Origin: Prorocentrum cordatum
Lineage: Eukaryota; Sar; Dinophyceae; Prorocentrales; Prorocentraceae
Length of the DNA stretch: 45,562 bases
NCBI GenBank assembly: GCA_963575745.1
Contig: CAUYUJ010018064.1
Span: forward strand, 169,960 to 215,521
Direction: 5' to 3'
Shown here piece after piece: positions 21,901 to 31,485 of this stretch. The notes beneath the pieces were generated by a model. The model was not told the DNA's origin. It worked only from the letters and a program-made list of their open reading frames with translations, and did no database searches. Position 1 is the first letter of the stretch. Each line of letters opens with the position of its first letter. The position numbers were made by a program, and so were the translations under genes.

Positions 21901-23528
21901 GGCCCAGAGAATGAAATTTTACATTGGGTTTTGACCATTGAGTTTTGGTGACCCACCCCCCGTGGGTCACCAGAGCGCGCGCGCGCCTCGCATATTGTAT
22001 AGTTTTCCTATATTCCACGTATAGATTGCCGCCTCTTGGGCCCAGAGAATGAAATTTTACATTGGGTTTCGACCATTGAGTTTTGGTGACCCGCCCCCCC
22101 CCCGTCGGTCACCAAAGCGCGCGCGCCTCGCATATTGTATAGGTTTTTCTATATTCCACGTTTGTATGGCCGCCTCTGCCAACTCCTCCTCCTCCTCCTC
22201 TATCCTCCTCCTCTATCCTCCTCCTCTATCCTCCTCCTCCTCCTCCTCTCCCGCCCTGGCCTCCAACGCTATCCTACCTGCCGCCTCCAACCCCCTCCGC
22301 TTCCTTCGGCCTGAGAGGAGCACAAGGAGTTCCCGAGGGTCGTGTCCGCCGTGGGCAGGTGTCGGCTGCATCAGCCCTTCTACCTCTGGTGCATGGGGCT
22401 TGCGGCGACAAGCCAGTTCACCGTCGTGGCGCAGCCGTTGGCGGACCTTCTGCGGAACCTCTTTTCGGGCTGGGTGCAGACGCGCGTGTGCGAGAAAGGG
22501 AACAAGGTTTTGCGTGAGGCCGAGCATTCCGGTAGCCCGAGCAAGGCGTCAGTTCTCGCCCAAAAAGCTTTTGGGCCTGCCTTCCCCATCCCCTGGGACT
22601 GTCCGCTGCGGTGTGAGGAAGCCCGAGGGTCTGACCCGATGGGGGAGAAGGAGGAAGGGGGGAGGAGGAGGAAGGGAGATGGGGGAGGAGGAGGAGGAGG
22701 AGGGGGGAGGAGGAGGAGGAGGGGGAGGATGGGGAGGAGGGGGAGGAGGAGGAGGAGGGGGAGGAGGGGGAGGGGGAGGAGGAGGAGGAGGAGGGGGAGG
22801 AGGAGGAGGATGGGAAGGAGGAGGAGGAGGGGGAGGGGGAGGAGGGGGAGGAGGGGGAGGAGGAGGAGGAGGGGGGAGAACGACCGCATCCACCGCTACC
22901 GCAGGTGGTGTCGCTGTCGAGGCAGTGGCACACGCTCAACTCTTACGACGTGATCGGCGAGTTCTCGCGGAAGGAGCTTGAGCCGGTCACCAAAGTGCCA
23001 GCGGGAGGTGTCGACGAGTTAGCAGCGCTGCACGCGGACGCGAGCGACAACCCGCGCCCCGTGCCCGCTGGAGCGGGCGAGGAAGCGAAGGCGAGGGTGA
23101 ACAAAAGGAACGCTCTGCTGTCGTCGACCGCGCGGGTCCGCGACGAGTCCGCCTTCAAGGCATTCGCGCCGGAGTCAGAGCAATCTTTGGCAGCTGAGAT
23201 GGCGTTCCTCCGAGTCCTGCACGAGAACAACTGGTGGCACAAGGCGAACGACGCGTGGATCTGCGGTTTGCTTCCGCAGGGCGGCCTTGTGCGGTTCAAG
23301 GCCACAGGGGAAATGATGTTCATCGTCAAAGCGTACAGCTGCGCTGCCCTGTGCTGGCCCGCAGAGGAAGAATCCCCAGGGATGTGGCGAAAAGCCAAGG
23401 ACTGCGCGTCGCTGGTTTGGAAGGTGGTCTTCGGCGAGGACGAGGTGGAGATTTTCCCATGCTCCTGGAAATCTCCCATCCGCCTCTTCACCGAGGACTT
23501 TCCATGGGGAGCCGAAGCCTTTGTGTAA
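15932..23528 (+). CDS. Long six-exon gene, unrecognised; N-terminal PH-like segment possible
   Basis: Exons: 15932-17593, 17772-17966, 18756-18887, about 19031-20459, 22318 to about 22620, and 22905-23528 (TAA). Introns 17594-17771 (GC-AG) and 17967-18755 (GT-AG) join exactly in phase 2; 20460-22317 joins in phase 0. The third and fifth joins are approximate. ATG 15932 starts MAGAQWRLWDLG. A segment ending WKIHIPA...REEWVSVL resembles the end of a PH domain, weak evidence. Near 16880-16935 the frame steps by +1, after which SPDFYTRLPFLGKPRRR continues: a frameshift, sequencing error or tiny intron. Later exons contain SAAFFHQMCAEAKRLSVALN and a Trp/Phe-rich C-terminus. Family A motifs lie at seven places. 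Total is roughly 1,400 residues. Function unknown; it could be two genes. Confidence 0.5.
18175..18485. repeat. GGATGGCCCACTTGGGGCC repeats inside an intron
   Basis: GCCGG(G/A)(T/C)GGATGGCCCACTTGGGGCC recurs at about 18175, 18212, 18285, 18366, 18414 and 18452 with variable spacers. They lie in the 17967-18755 intron. AACAGCGTTCGGGAAGGGCT is repeated just after (18495 and 18530). Confidence 0.7.
20640..21735. repeat. ~125-bp tandem array with TGACCCACC/GGTGGGTCA stem, inside an intron
   Basis: About nine units run GGTGGGTCACCTGTGCGGTG, then GCAAGGAGTACGAATTCACC, CATGTTGAGGCCCA, AAGTGAAACAATTGG and CGGGTGACCCACCCC. The start and end of neighbouring units are complementary, so each junction could form a GGTGACCCACC-GGTGGGTCACC hairpin. 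The array lies within the 20460-22317 intron. Confidence 0.85.
21738..22165. repeat. Second ~132-bp tandem array (3 copies) in the same intron
   Basis: Three units share ATGGCCGCCTCTTGGGCCCA, GAATGAAATTTTACATTGGG, TTTTGGTGACCC and GCGCGCGC...CGCA(C/T)ATTGTATAG. They retain the GTGACCC...GGGTCAC inverted repeat of the previous array but share little else with it. (CCTCCT)n follows to about 22250. Confidence 0.8.
22640..22882 (+). repeat. GGAGGA purine tract, intron interior
   Basis: The sense strand is pure G/A for over 200 bases. It lies between the fifth and sixth exons of the long gene; the acceptor is CGCTACCGCAG|GTGGTG at 22904. The donor is ambiguous (GAG|GAAGCC or CGAG|GGTCTG). Confidence 0.7.
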
Positions 23529-24507
23529 TTGTTCACGTTTCGCGCATGCCCACCAGCCCATCCCCAAACAGTAACTTTTGCGAAGCATTCCGGTTGAAGT
23601 GGTTTTCGGGCGTGCTTCCTCCTACACTCGCACATATCCTCCTGTTCCTCCTCCCTCCTACCTCCTTGTACCTCCTGCTGCTGTTCCTCATCCTCCTCCC
23701 TCCTTTCGGCGTCCTCGTGGTGCCTGCGGGGTCTCTCTTGGGGCTCTTCTGGGGGACTTCGGCCGCGTTACATTTTTTAAGGGTTCTGGGAGGTCTCTTG
23801 GGGCCATCCTGGAGGCCACGGCTCAAAAAAGAGGGCGGCGTCAATTACGCCCGCCGGAGCCCGACAGACCTTCTCTTTGGGCCCTCTTGGGCCGCTCTTG
23901 GGGCGCTCTTGGGCGCTCTTGGGCCCATATTGGGCCTCGATTGGGCCCGCATTGGGGCTCTCTCGGGCCATGTTGCAGCCATATTGAAGCCCCAAAGCCC
24001 GTCGGAAGCGAAAAGGCGAGAACGCAAAAACATTTATTTTCTTTAGGCCTTGGACAGGACAGATTTTAGCATCACGGGGGCGTCCTTGGGAGGCACCGTG
24101 GCCAGTTGGAGCCGTATTGGCGCGGTCTTGGAGCGCCTTGTAGGTTGTTGGGAGCTATATTGAGTCATCGAGGGCTACCTTGGGCGACATCGAGGGCTAC
24201 CTTGGGCGATATGGGGCATATTGGGGCCATCTTGGGCCCCAAAGGACGCTCCAACCCATCGCGGAACGCCCCTTCCAGGCCCAGGGGATGGGGCATTGGG
24301 AGGGGGTAAACCCTTTTCCCGTAGGGGGAAGAAGCGGGTTGAACAGAAAGGGCTGTCTAAACCATTCACGCCCAGAGGGCTGGTGGGATTCAGAATGGGC
24401 CACGTCCAACCCCCTTTTCTGCGCACCCTCCCCTGTTTAAAGCGGGGAGGGAGAGGGCAAATGAGCATGGGGAATGGCATGATTGCTATATTTGGTCGTC
24501 CTTCCAG
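23529..24507. other. Intergenic or intronic; GGGCCCTCTTGG minisatellite
   Basis: A CTCCTCC tract (23635-23705) is followed by TCTTGGGGC units (23735-23960) and by GGCTACCTTGGGCGA(C/T)AT twice (24173 and 24194). The right end, TTTGGTCGTCCTTCCAG, is a strong acceptor for the exon at 24508. No exon is recognised within. Confidence 0.5.
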
Positions 24508-25284
24508 GGACACAAGGGCAAGCAGATCGGTGTCAGGGCTGCAGCGGGCGCGCCGCAGCCCTTGCTCGACGCCCAGGCCGACGCAGGCTTCGCGCACGTA
24601 CCCGAACGTAGCCTGGAGGATCTCCTCCTCGCCAGGAAGAAAACTGTGCCTGTGCTTGGAGAAGAGGAGGTGGATAGGAAGACAGACCTGGTGCTGGCGT
24701 GCATAGCGGCGATTAAGCCTGGTGCGTCAGAGGGCGAGGCTTGTTCAGCAGTGGCCCGCGGCATGGCGGCTGAAAGCCCGGATTGCTACTCGGACCTGCA
24801 TGTGTCGCCCGATATGTTGGGGGAGGTCTTGGTGCCTGGCGAGGCGAAAGCTTGCCATGAGTATTCCGCTCGCGTCGCCGAGTCCCACGCCAAGAGGGAC
24901 CTGATTGTCAGGACCCGCAAGGTCCGCGTCAATAAGTACTTCAAGAAAGCAGCGGCCCCGAAGTACTCTGCGGCGCAGAAGAAGGGTCCGCGGTGGCTAC
25001 CGCCGGCGGACGCGCAGAACACGAGGGCCATCACCCAATGGATTGGCGGCTACGCCCCCCCCAGCGTGGATGTGCAGTGCGACGATTACAACGGCCGTTG
25101 GCGCGTGATCCACTCGGGCCTGAACAAGTGGAAGTCCATTTCGTGGACGAGGAGAGGGTGCGAGAAGGCTGCGTGCGAGGTCATCCACCAGGGCTGGGCG
25201 TTCCATTCTGACTTCAGCGGCGCCGACGCACCCTTCAGCATGGCTGAGCTGGCGGCGCGTTGGCAGGAGGCGGCCCCCGTTTAA
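24508..25284 (+). CDS. Terminal exon of an unrecognised gene
   Basis: From the TTCCAG acceptor the frame reads GHKGKQIGVRAAAGAPQPLL and continues for 258 codons to TAA at 25282-25284. Visible segments include a charged helical part (LEDLLLARKKTVPVLGEEEV), a basic stretch (KVRVNKYFKKAA) and a Trp/aromatic C-terminal part (NGRWRVIHSGLNKWKSISW). The family A site at 24707 carries one extra base and is read AAIKPG, in frame. No family is recognised and 5' exons are not located. The stop at 23528 suggests a gene separate from the long one upstream. Confidence 0.5.
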   Translation, partial: GHKGKQIGVRAAAGAPQPLLDAQADAGFAHVPERSLEDLLLARKKTVPVLGEEEVDRKTDLVLACIAAIKPGASEGEACSAVARGMAAESPDCYSDLHVSPDMLGEVLVPGEAKACHEYSARVAESHAKRDLIVRTRKVRVNKYFKKAAAPKYSAAQKKGPRWLPPADAQNTRAITQWIGGYAPPSVDVQCDDYNGRWRVIHSGLNKWKSISWTRRGCEKAACEVIHQGWAFHSDFSGADAPFSMAELAARWQEAAPV

Positions 25285-26328
25285 GCTGGCGGCGCCAGCC
25301 CAGGGTGCGAAACCGCACCTCCGCCAAGACTCGTGCGACCGAGCGGCGACAAGCCTGGGGCAGCCGGTCAGTTTTTCCCGCGGCGAGCAGCGCCATCGCA
25401 CTGGCCAGTTGTCTGCCAGGAGGCGGGGTAGTCAGCGAGCTGGCAGTGGCGCAACGGCGGAGCGTTGCGCGGTCTGCGGTGCGACCTGCACGAGCAATAG
25501 CACGAGTGCGCCGCGGTTCTCGAGGCCCGCAGAGATAAGAAACGCTGCCCGGCCCCGCACGCCCAGGCGCGCGCGCGCCCACCTCCCTCCTCCTGTCACC
25601 TCCATCTTCCATCCTCCCTCCCCCTCCCCCCCTCTTCCTCTTGCGTCCTCCCTGGTCCTTCCTGTATCCTTCGTGCTTACAATGGACACGGGGGCAAAGG
25701 GGCAGATGGTATCGGAGGGCGCCAGCTACTCGCCTGTATCGATCGGCCGGCTCCCTGCGCCTGGGATTGGCGCGCGTGTCCCCCTGGCCAAGCCAAGGGG
25801 GCGTTCACCCCGATCCAGGGCGCAGCTGGTTCACGTCGAGGCTCCAGCCTCGAACCTCGAGGATCCTGGCTCGAGGTTCTGTAGTCTTTGGGGCCCTTCC
25901 CTCTCGTCGCCGCAGTTGGGCGCAGCTCGAGAAACTGGTGCCGCCATGCAGGGTGTTGACGGCAAAGGCGCTGGGGCGCTGGAAGAGCCACCCTACAAGA
26001 ACGCACTTCGCATTGAGCATGGTCGTCGGGAAGAGCGGCGTTGAGGGGTTGCCATCAATACCTGTTCCTCCATGTTCCTGCTCGTAGGTCCCCGCGCGCC
26101 CATGCGCGTATATGTGGGCCGCTCGCATGAACCTCCGCAGCGTCCGTCTCCTCCTCCTCATCGTCCTCCCTTCCCCCCTCCTCGCCTCCCTCGCCCTGCT
26201 GATGTTGCTGCGGGTTCGGGTTTTGAATGTTTTTCTTCAACTCCTCTCCTTCTTCTTCAAAACCGCGGCGCTGCACCTCCCGAGGATGCTGCTACCACTC
26301 CGTGCCCCCCTTTGCATGGATGGACTGG
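25285..26328. other. Intergenic, with one weak open frame (25682-26044)
   Basis: A family A motif lies at 25344. An ATG at 25682 (MDTGAKGQMVSEGASYSPVS) opens 120 codons to a TGA at 26042-26044. Composition is plausible, but no domain, splice context or homologue is recognised, so I do not call it a gene. A pyrimidine tract (25585-25665) precedes it. Confidence 0.35.
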
Positions 26329-26351
26329 CCGTCGCCACATTTTGGCTCAAG
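26329..26351 (+). other. Relic of the dinoflagellate trans-spliced leader
   Basis: CCGTCGCC-AC-ATTTTGGCTCAAG aligns to the conserved dinoflagellate leader CCGTAGCC-ATTTTGGCTCAAG with one substitution and a 2-base insertion; the last 13 bases are identical. It is in sense orientation 68 bases upstream of the ATG at 26419. The leader is normally added to mRNA in trans, so a genomic copy at a gene's 5' end implies that a processed mRNA was reverse-transcribed and reinserted. Confidence 0.8.
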
Positions 26352-26418
26352 CGCCCTTGCGAAGTCCTGACTTTGCCCCCAAGTCCGGTTCAGGCCAACA
26401 TTCGAAGACCGCGGCCCC

Positions 26419-27757
26419 ATGCCGACTCGCGACGAGAAGGCAGCTGACAAACAGGCCGAGGCGATCGTGGCCAGCCTCGCTCACGCGGGCAGCGCGGCGA
26501 CAGAGCAGGCGATCTCGTCGGTCTGCGAGGTTCTTCGGAAGGACGTCGCGCTGTTGTACCACGTGAACGCGCTCCTGCACAACGACGAGTGGCGCGCCGT
26601 CTTGAAGGCGTCGGCCGAGGGGCAGTGCGGCGCGAAGCCAGAGGAGCCTCCTCCTGAGGACGTGGGGAAGAAGCTCCGCGTTGGCATTAAGAAGTTTGGA
26701 CACCTTTCCAGGCGCTGGGTTGAAGAGGGCGGGCGCCCTCCCACGCTGCCGCCTCTCTTACTTCCCTCTCTCAATTTTTTCCCTAGTTCCCTCCCCCCCC
26801 CCCTCCTCCTCCTTACATTCCTCCGTTCCCTCACTCTTCCTCCTCCTTCCTTCCTCCTCCCTCCTCGTCCTCCTCGTCCTCCCCTTCCCTCCTCCCCCTC
26901 CCCCTCCCTCCTCCATCTCCCCCTTCCCTCCTCCTCCTCCTTCTCCCCCCTCCCTCCTCCTCCTCCTCCTCCTCCTCCTCCCTCCCCCTCCTCCTCCCCG
27001 TTCCTCCTCCTCCTCCTGTCCCCCACCTTTCCTCCTGGGCCTTTCGCAATGGGAAAACAGCGCATGCCATTCCGGCAGGCAGAACGGCCTGGTGGAGCAC
27101 TTGCTGCACGCAATCGAGCCCGAAATCTTCCCCAAGGACGAGCCCGCGGACGCGTGGTACAAGGATTGCAAACTCGAGGTGCTGTGCTTCGCCCTCAGGG
27201 TGTCCATGGATACCCAGACCCCGAACGTGATCTACGAGGGCATGGAGACTTGGACCTCGTTGGGTACGGCGATAAGCCAGCAATACACGGGCATCGGGTC
27301 GCCCCTGAAGGGGAAGACGTCCGCTGAGATTCTGAGGGGCTACTTCGACCCCCAGGAGGCGGAGGACAACAGCTGGAATCTCACGTGCATCCTGGACACG
27401 AAGGCCGAGAAGTCCGTGGTCAAGGTGGAGGCAGGGGACCTCACGGTGGAGAACCCTTTCGACTGGACGACCGACCTCCTGCTGGCCACAGGCACACGCA
27501 CGCACAGGATCCAGTCCGTCCACGAGGAGTTCGCAGCCCTGAACGTGCCGATGCCCACGGCGACCTCTGTCAAGTGGCAGGGCGACCTCTTCAAGACGCT
27601 CAAACAGGTGGCGACCCCCAAGGACAAGGGCATTTCCGCGGCAAGCAGCGCGAGCGGCGTCAAGCGGCCCTCGCCTTCGCCCCCTTCGGGCGCCGGCGTG
27701 GCGGAGGCGCTGCGCAGGCGCCTCAACGCCAAGAGCACCGGCGCCAAGGGCAACTGA
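26419..27757 (+). CDS. Two-exon gene behind a spliced-leader relic, unrecognised, 323 aa
   Basis: Exon 1 is 26419-26711 and starts MPTRDEKAADKQAEAIVASL. Exon 2 is 27079-27757, ending NAKSTGAKGN and TGA. The 367-bp intron is GC-AG, phase 2, almost pure pyrimidine, with AGGC at both boundaries; the joined frame is exactly 324 codons including stop. Exon 2 opens with NGLVEHLLHAIEPEIFPKD, continues through WYKDCKLEVLCFALRVSMD and ends in a Ser/Pro-rich basic tail. The product looks soluble, with no membrane segment or motif I can name. The spliced-leader relic marks the 5' untranslated region. An intron in a retroposed copy means it was kept from an unspliced message or gained later. Family A sites occur at 26628 and 27267, and at 27782 and 27860 after the stop. 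Confidence 0.65.
26712..27078 (+). other. GC-AG intron, pyrimidine-rich, flanked by AGGC
   Basis: The donor reads TTTCCAG|GCGCTGG and the acceptor CCGGCAG|GCAGAAC. Both sides carry CAGGC, so the exact cut is ambiguous by a few bases without changing the product. The interior is CTCCTCC for over 200 bases. Confidence 0.7.
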
Positions 27758-28179
27758 GCGGCGAGGCTCACTGGGCACCAGCGGCGACAAGCCTGAGCAG
27801 TGCCAGACTAGATTTTTAGTGCGCGACAGAACGCGCATATTGACCCGACGCACGGACTGCGGCAAGAAGCCTGCATTGTTTGCAGCGGCCACAGCCTGAA
27901 TACACTGCTCGCGCGCCGTCGCGCCGCTGACGCAATGGATCGCACTCTGCCGGGAGCGGCGGAAAAAAAGCGTCGTCGCGGGGCGCCTCCCTCCCGTACT
28001 CCTCCTGCTCCTTTTCCTTTTCCTGTCCTCTTCCATCCTTCTCCTCCTATCTATTGCGCAAGCGCAATCCCGCCACCGTGCCTTGGTTTTGGGCCTGTGG
28101 CCTCTTGTACGTATGTAGGGGTCTCGCGGTATAGGATCCTTGGTGCCTGGGTTTGCGGGTTAGAAGCTACATGCCTCAA

Positions 28180-28760
28180 GTGGTACTTGGGGCCTCTTTT
28201 GGGCCTCTTGGGGGCCTCCTGGGGCCTCTTGGCGGCTCCTTGGGGGCTTCTTGGGGGCCTCTTGGGGCCTCTTGGGCGCCTCTTGGGGCCTTCTGGGGCC
28301 GTCTTGGGGTGGAAGGCTCGGATTGTCGGTTGGGGCTCCCCCTCTTGGGCCTCTCTTGGGGCCGTCTTGGGGCCCTCTTGGGCTGTCTTGGGGGCCTCTT
28401 GGGCCGTCTTGGGGCCCTCGTGGGCCGACTTGGGCGCCTCTTGGGGGTCTCTTGGGCCATCTTGGGGCGGTCTTGGGGGGCTCTTGGACCGTCTTCAACG
28501 TTGTGAAGGCGGACAAGTCGTATATGACAAAAATGTACGTTTGCCCATAGGAATTTGACGATTTTGGCCTCTTGGGCCCCTCTTAGGACTGCTCTTGGAG
28601 GGCTGTTGTGCCCTCTTGGAGGCTTCTTGGGCCGTCTCGGGGCGATCTTGGGCTTCTTTGGCCGATCTTTGGGCGATTCGGGGCCCTCTTGGGCCGACTT
28701 GGGGGCTGCTTGGGGCCCTCTTGGCCCGTTTTGGGGCCCTGGTGGGCCCGATACAGTCAT
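28180..28760 (+). repeat. GGCCTCTTGGGG minisatellite
   Basis: Imperfect 10-15-bp units around GGCCTCTTGGG and GGCCGTCTTGGGG fill the block apart from a unique gap at about 28495-28555. Degenerate family A-like GCGACAAGC occurs twice right after it (28761 and 28781). Confidence 0.75.
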
Positions 28761-28959
28761 GCGACAAGCTGCGCCGGCACGCGACAAGCCCCAGGAGATT
28801 TTGGAATTTGGGCCCTGGTCCTTTAAAGACTCCTCAGGAGGAGGACGGAGGCTCAAGGGATGAGGCACACGACCTGAGGACACGCCCACTCCGTGCCCGA
28901 GGCGCGATGGCGGATTCCTTTTCCCTCAGCGTTCGTGGCTGAAAACCATCAGCAACAAC

Positions 28960-29310
28960 ACGGGCCTCCCCGACACGAACGCCACTAGCGCCAGCCAGAG
29001 GAACCAGAATTCTTCCCGTTGCCGCCGCCAGCGGCAATCGTGACACTACCGCCAGTGCCATCAGCGGCACCAGCAGCATCGCCGCCAGCGCCACCACCAC
29101 CACCGCGAACAGCACCATCTGCGACAGCAGCGGCATCACAAGGACCAGCGCCAGCAGTAGGGCCACCATTAGCACCAGCAGCACCGCCGCGATCACCAGC
29201 ACCAACAACACCGTTGGCAGCAGCGACGCCGCCAGCAGCAGCGCGCGCACCACCACCACGACGCAATGGCGGGCCCACAAGAGAAGGACGACGTGAAGCC
29301 TTAGCAACAT
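28960..29310. repeat. Low-complexity AGCACCAGC/GCCAGCGCC region
   Basis: Degenerate 6-12-bp units such as AGCAGC, ACCAGC and CACCACCACC give open frames on both strands (Ala/Pro-rich or Ser/Thr-rich). I see no domain or splice frame, so it is listed as a repeat. The following stretch to 29790 has no recognised gene. Confidence 0.5.
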
Positions 29311-29796
29311 ACTCGCCAGAACCACCATCAGAATTCGCATGCGCTCTCAGCGCCGTAGCGGACTTTTTGATGCCATCCGCGTGTGAATACGATCCCTCGG
29401 GTTGGTCTGCGCTGTCTGGCGGACACCCGCTTCCTTTCCACTTCTGTTTCGCGCCACAGCAATAATGCGAGAGTGAAGGGAGAAAAGGGGAGGTGGCGGC
29501 GGAGGGGGCAAGGGGCTGCGCGGTGGGCGGAGGCAGGGGGAGGGCCAGCACGGGAGCGTGCACGGGGCAGACCAGGCGAAGTGGCCAATTTGGCGCCATG
29601 GAAAGGGCGCGGCGGTCGACGGGCACACGTAGGACGATAAGGAGAGAGGGTGGCAGAACAGCAAGTCCAAGGCTGCCCCTCGCAGACAATTTGGCTTCAC
29701 TCGTGCGGCCTGATCCCGCATCGAGGTGTCTCCATGTCGACGCGGTAGCGGGCCGTGGGCCGAGGCGACCGAACTGCTCCGAACGCTGGGCGGAAA

Positions 29797-29821
29797 GGCG
29801 TTCCAAACATCTTGGAACGCC
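29797..29821. repeat. Perfect 10-bp-arm hairpin
   Basis: GGCGTTCCAA, loop ACATC, then TTGGAACGCC. It lies in a GC-rich segment without a recognised gene; GAAAGCCGTTCCA follows shortly after. Confidence 0.6.
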
Positions 29822-29889
29822 TCCCCGAAAGCCGTTCCATGCACCCTTTCGACGGCCCACCTTCTGGATGGCCCTGTTCGCCCCGCCTA

Positions 29890-30660
29890 ATAGTGACCCC
29901 CCCCCGGTTTTCCGGAGGGGGGGTCATTTGAATTCGAGTGACCCCCCCAGGTTTTCTGGGCGGGCGGGGGGGGTTCGAACCGGTAGTAGGGGGAAGGGGG
30001 GGAGGTTAGGGGAGGGCGGGGGGGTTGCCGGGGGGGAGAGGGGGGGGGGAGGGTTCCAGGGGGGGGTATTTCCGGAGGGCGGGGGAGACCTCCGGGTTCC
30101 GGAGGAAGAGGGAGGGGAATTTTCCAAAGTAAAGCGGCGGATCACGCTCTCTCATGAGAGCGCGGACGTAGCGTAGCTTGCGCGTGATCGTAGCCCAGGG
30201 AGAGCGGACGCAGCGTAACTTCGGAGAGAGATCGTGGCCTCGGGGAGCGCGGTCCCGTCGTAATGGCTTCGTTCATGGGTCCGCCGTGCGTTGCCCCTTT
30301 CTGATTCCACGGTGTCTGGGGGGGAAGAGCGGGGGGGGCAAGTCGCGTTTTGTGGAGCAGAAAGAAAAAGGGCTTGCCTGGGAGCGCGGTCCCGTGGCAC
30401 GTTCCCTGACACGTTCCCTGGCACGTCCCCTGGCGCGTCGCCTAGCACGATCCACCGCACGTTCCGTGACGCGTCCCGTGGCGAGTCCCCACGGCACGTC
30501 GCGCGGCGCGTCCCCTGGCACGTCTCGTGGCACGTCCACTGCCACGTTTCGTGGCGCGTCCCCTTGGCACGTCTTGCGGTGCGTCCCCATGGTGCGTCCC
30601 CACGGTGCATCTCCTGGCACGTCCGCTGGCGCGTCCCCTGGCACGCCTTCCTGGCACTGC
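29890..30660. repeat. Composite repeat block related to 4.6-6.2 kb
   Basis: GTGACCCCCCCCGGTTTTC units (29890-29990) and a G-rich stretch precede two or three AGCGCGGACG(C/T)AGCGTA units (30155-30265). A GGCACGTCCCCT array of about 20 units with a 12-15-bp period follows (30393-30652). A segment with GCAGGCAATATG comes next (30778). The same components occur at 4.6-6.2 kb in a different order. Confidence 0.65.
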
Positions 30661-30839
30661 CCAATCGCATATGCAATTGAGGTCCTCAGAAACGGTTCCA
30701 TGCCTCACCGTTCTCAGTCCCTTTCCGGATTCGTGGGTCGATCATGTTCTTGTGACAGGGATGGTAGTTTTGCGCGAAGCAGGCAATATGAGGGCATCCC
30801 CGCAGCCCTGGTCAAAACAAACAAGAAGTGTTCGCGGGG

Positions 30840-31474
30840 CCTACGAGTATGGCCCAAGATGTTGCCCCCAAGAGTGCTTCGTATTGCTTTTTTGACATGG
30901 AGGGGGGGCATTGGCTCTGTTTGGCTGCTGGCCGCCTGAACAAGAGGGTGCGCTTATTGAAAGAAAACCGTGATAAACCCTTCCCCGAAGGGAAACATGG
31001 AGTTGAAAGTCTCGAAACCACTCGCACCCTCAAGGGCTGGTGGCAGTTTCTCCCCAGCCCCGGAGATTATGGACCTCGTTGTGATGCCTCCAAAGAAAGC
31101 GATTAGAGGTTCGTTATTCCAGATTGATAATAGTACGCGCGGGGGGGGTCGTTCCTTCCAATCAACCCCGGCTCGCATAGTGAACCTGAGTTTTCATTCT
31201 AGAATGATAATCATGGAGCCAGGGGGTCACCGAGAGCGCTGCCATGCTAGAATGAAGTGAGGTGCATCATGTCGACTGCACTTAAGAGCCACCCTGCCCG
31301 AAAGTGACCCTGGTTCAAGCCCACTGGGGCCCCCCATTCGCCGAACGCGATGCGATAGTAGCGTCTTGCGCGCTTCGGCTTGGCCCCCTTCCAACGGTTC
31401 CCCGAAAGCCGCGCACCAAAGGTCACACTTGCCCAGGGTCACTTCTTGCGTGTGGCCGATCATTGCAAGATTCC
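30840..31474. other. No gene seen
   Basis: The sequence is unique-looking and lower in GC than the surroundings. Short open frames on both strands lack any recognisable domain or splice structure. Confidence 0.4.
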
Positions 31475-31485
31475 AACCTAGGTTT

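Larger units (their letters stand above)
7701..27873 (+). repeat. Family A: dispersed strand-locked 14-mer CGGCGANAAGCCWG (25 sites)
   Basis: Starts at 7701, 7945, 8164, 8644, 10150, 10746, 11747, 12116, 12668, 13204, 13368, 16216, 16771, 17233, 19399, 19838, 20192, 22403, 23385, 24707, 25344, 26628, 27267, 27782 and 27860. Twenty fit the consensus exactly; those at 19838, 23385, 24707, 26628 and 27860 carry one or two changes. I saw no clear reverse-complement copy. Two subtypes stand out, GACAAGCCAG and GATAAGCCTG. Most lie in exons and are read as GDKP, ATSQ, AISL or RREAS according to frame. One is in an intron (8164) and several follow stop codons (13204, 13368, 25344, 27782, 27860). Degenerate relatives occur near 28762 and 28781. 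As RNA the core could form GGC-GAYAA-GCC. No function is known to me. Confidence 0.85.
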
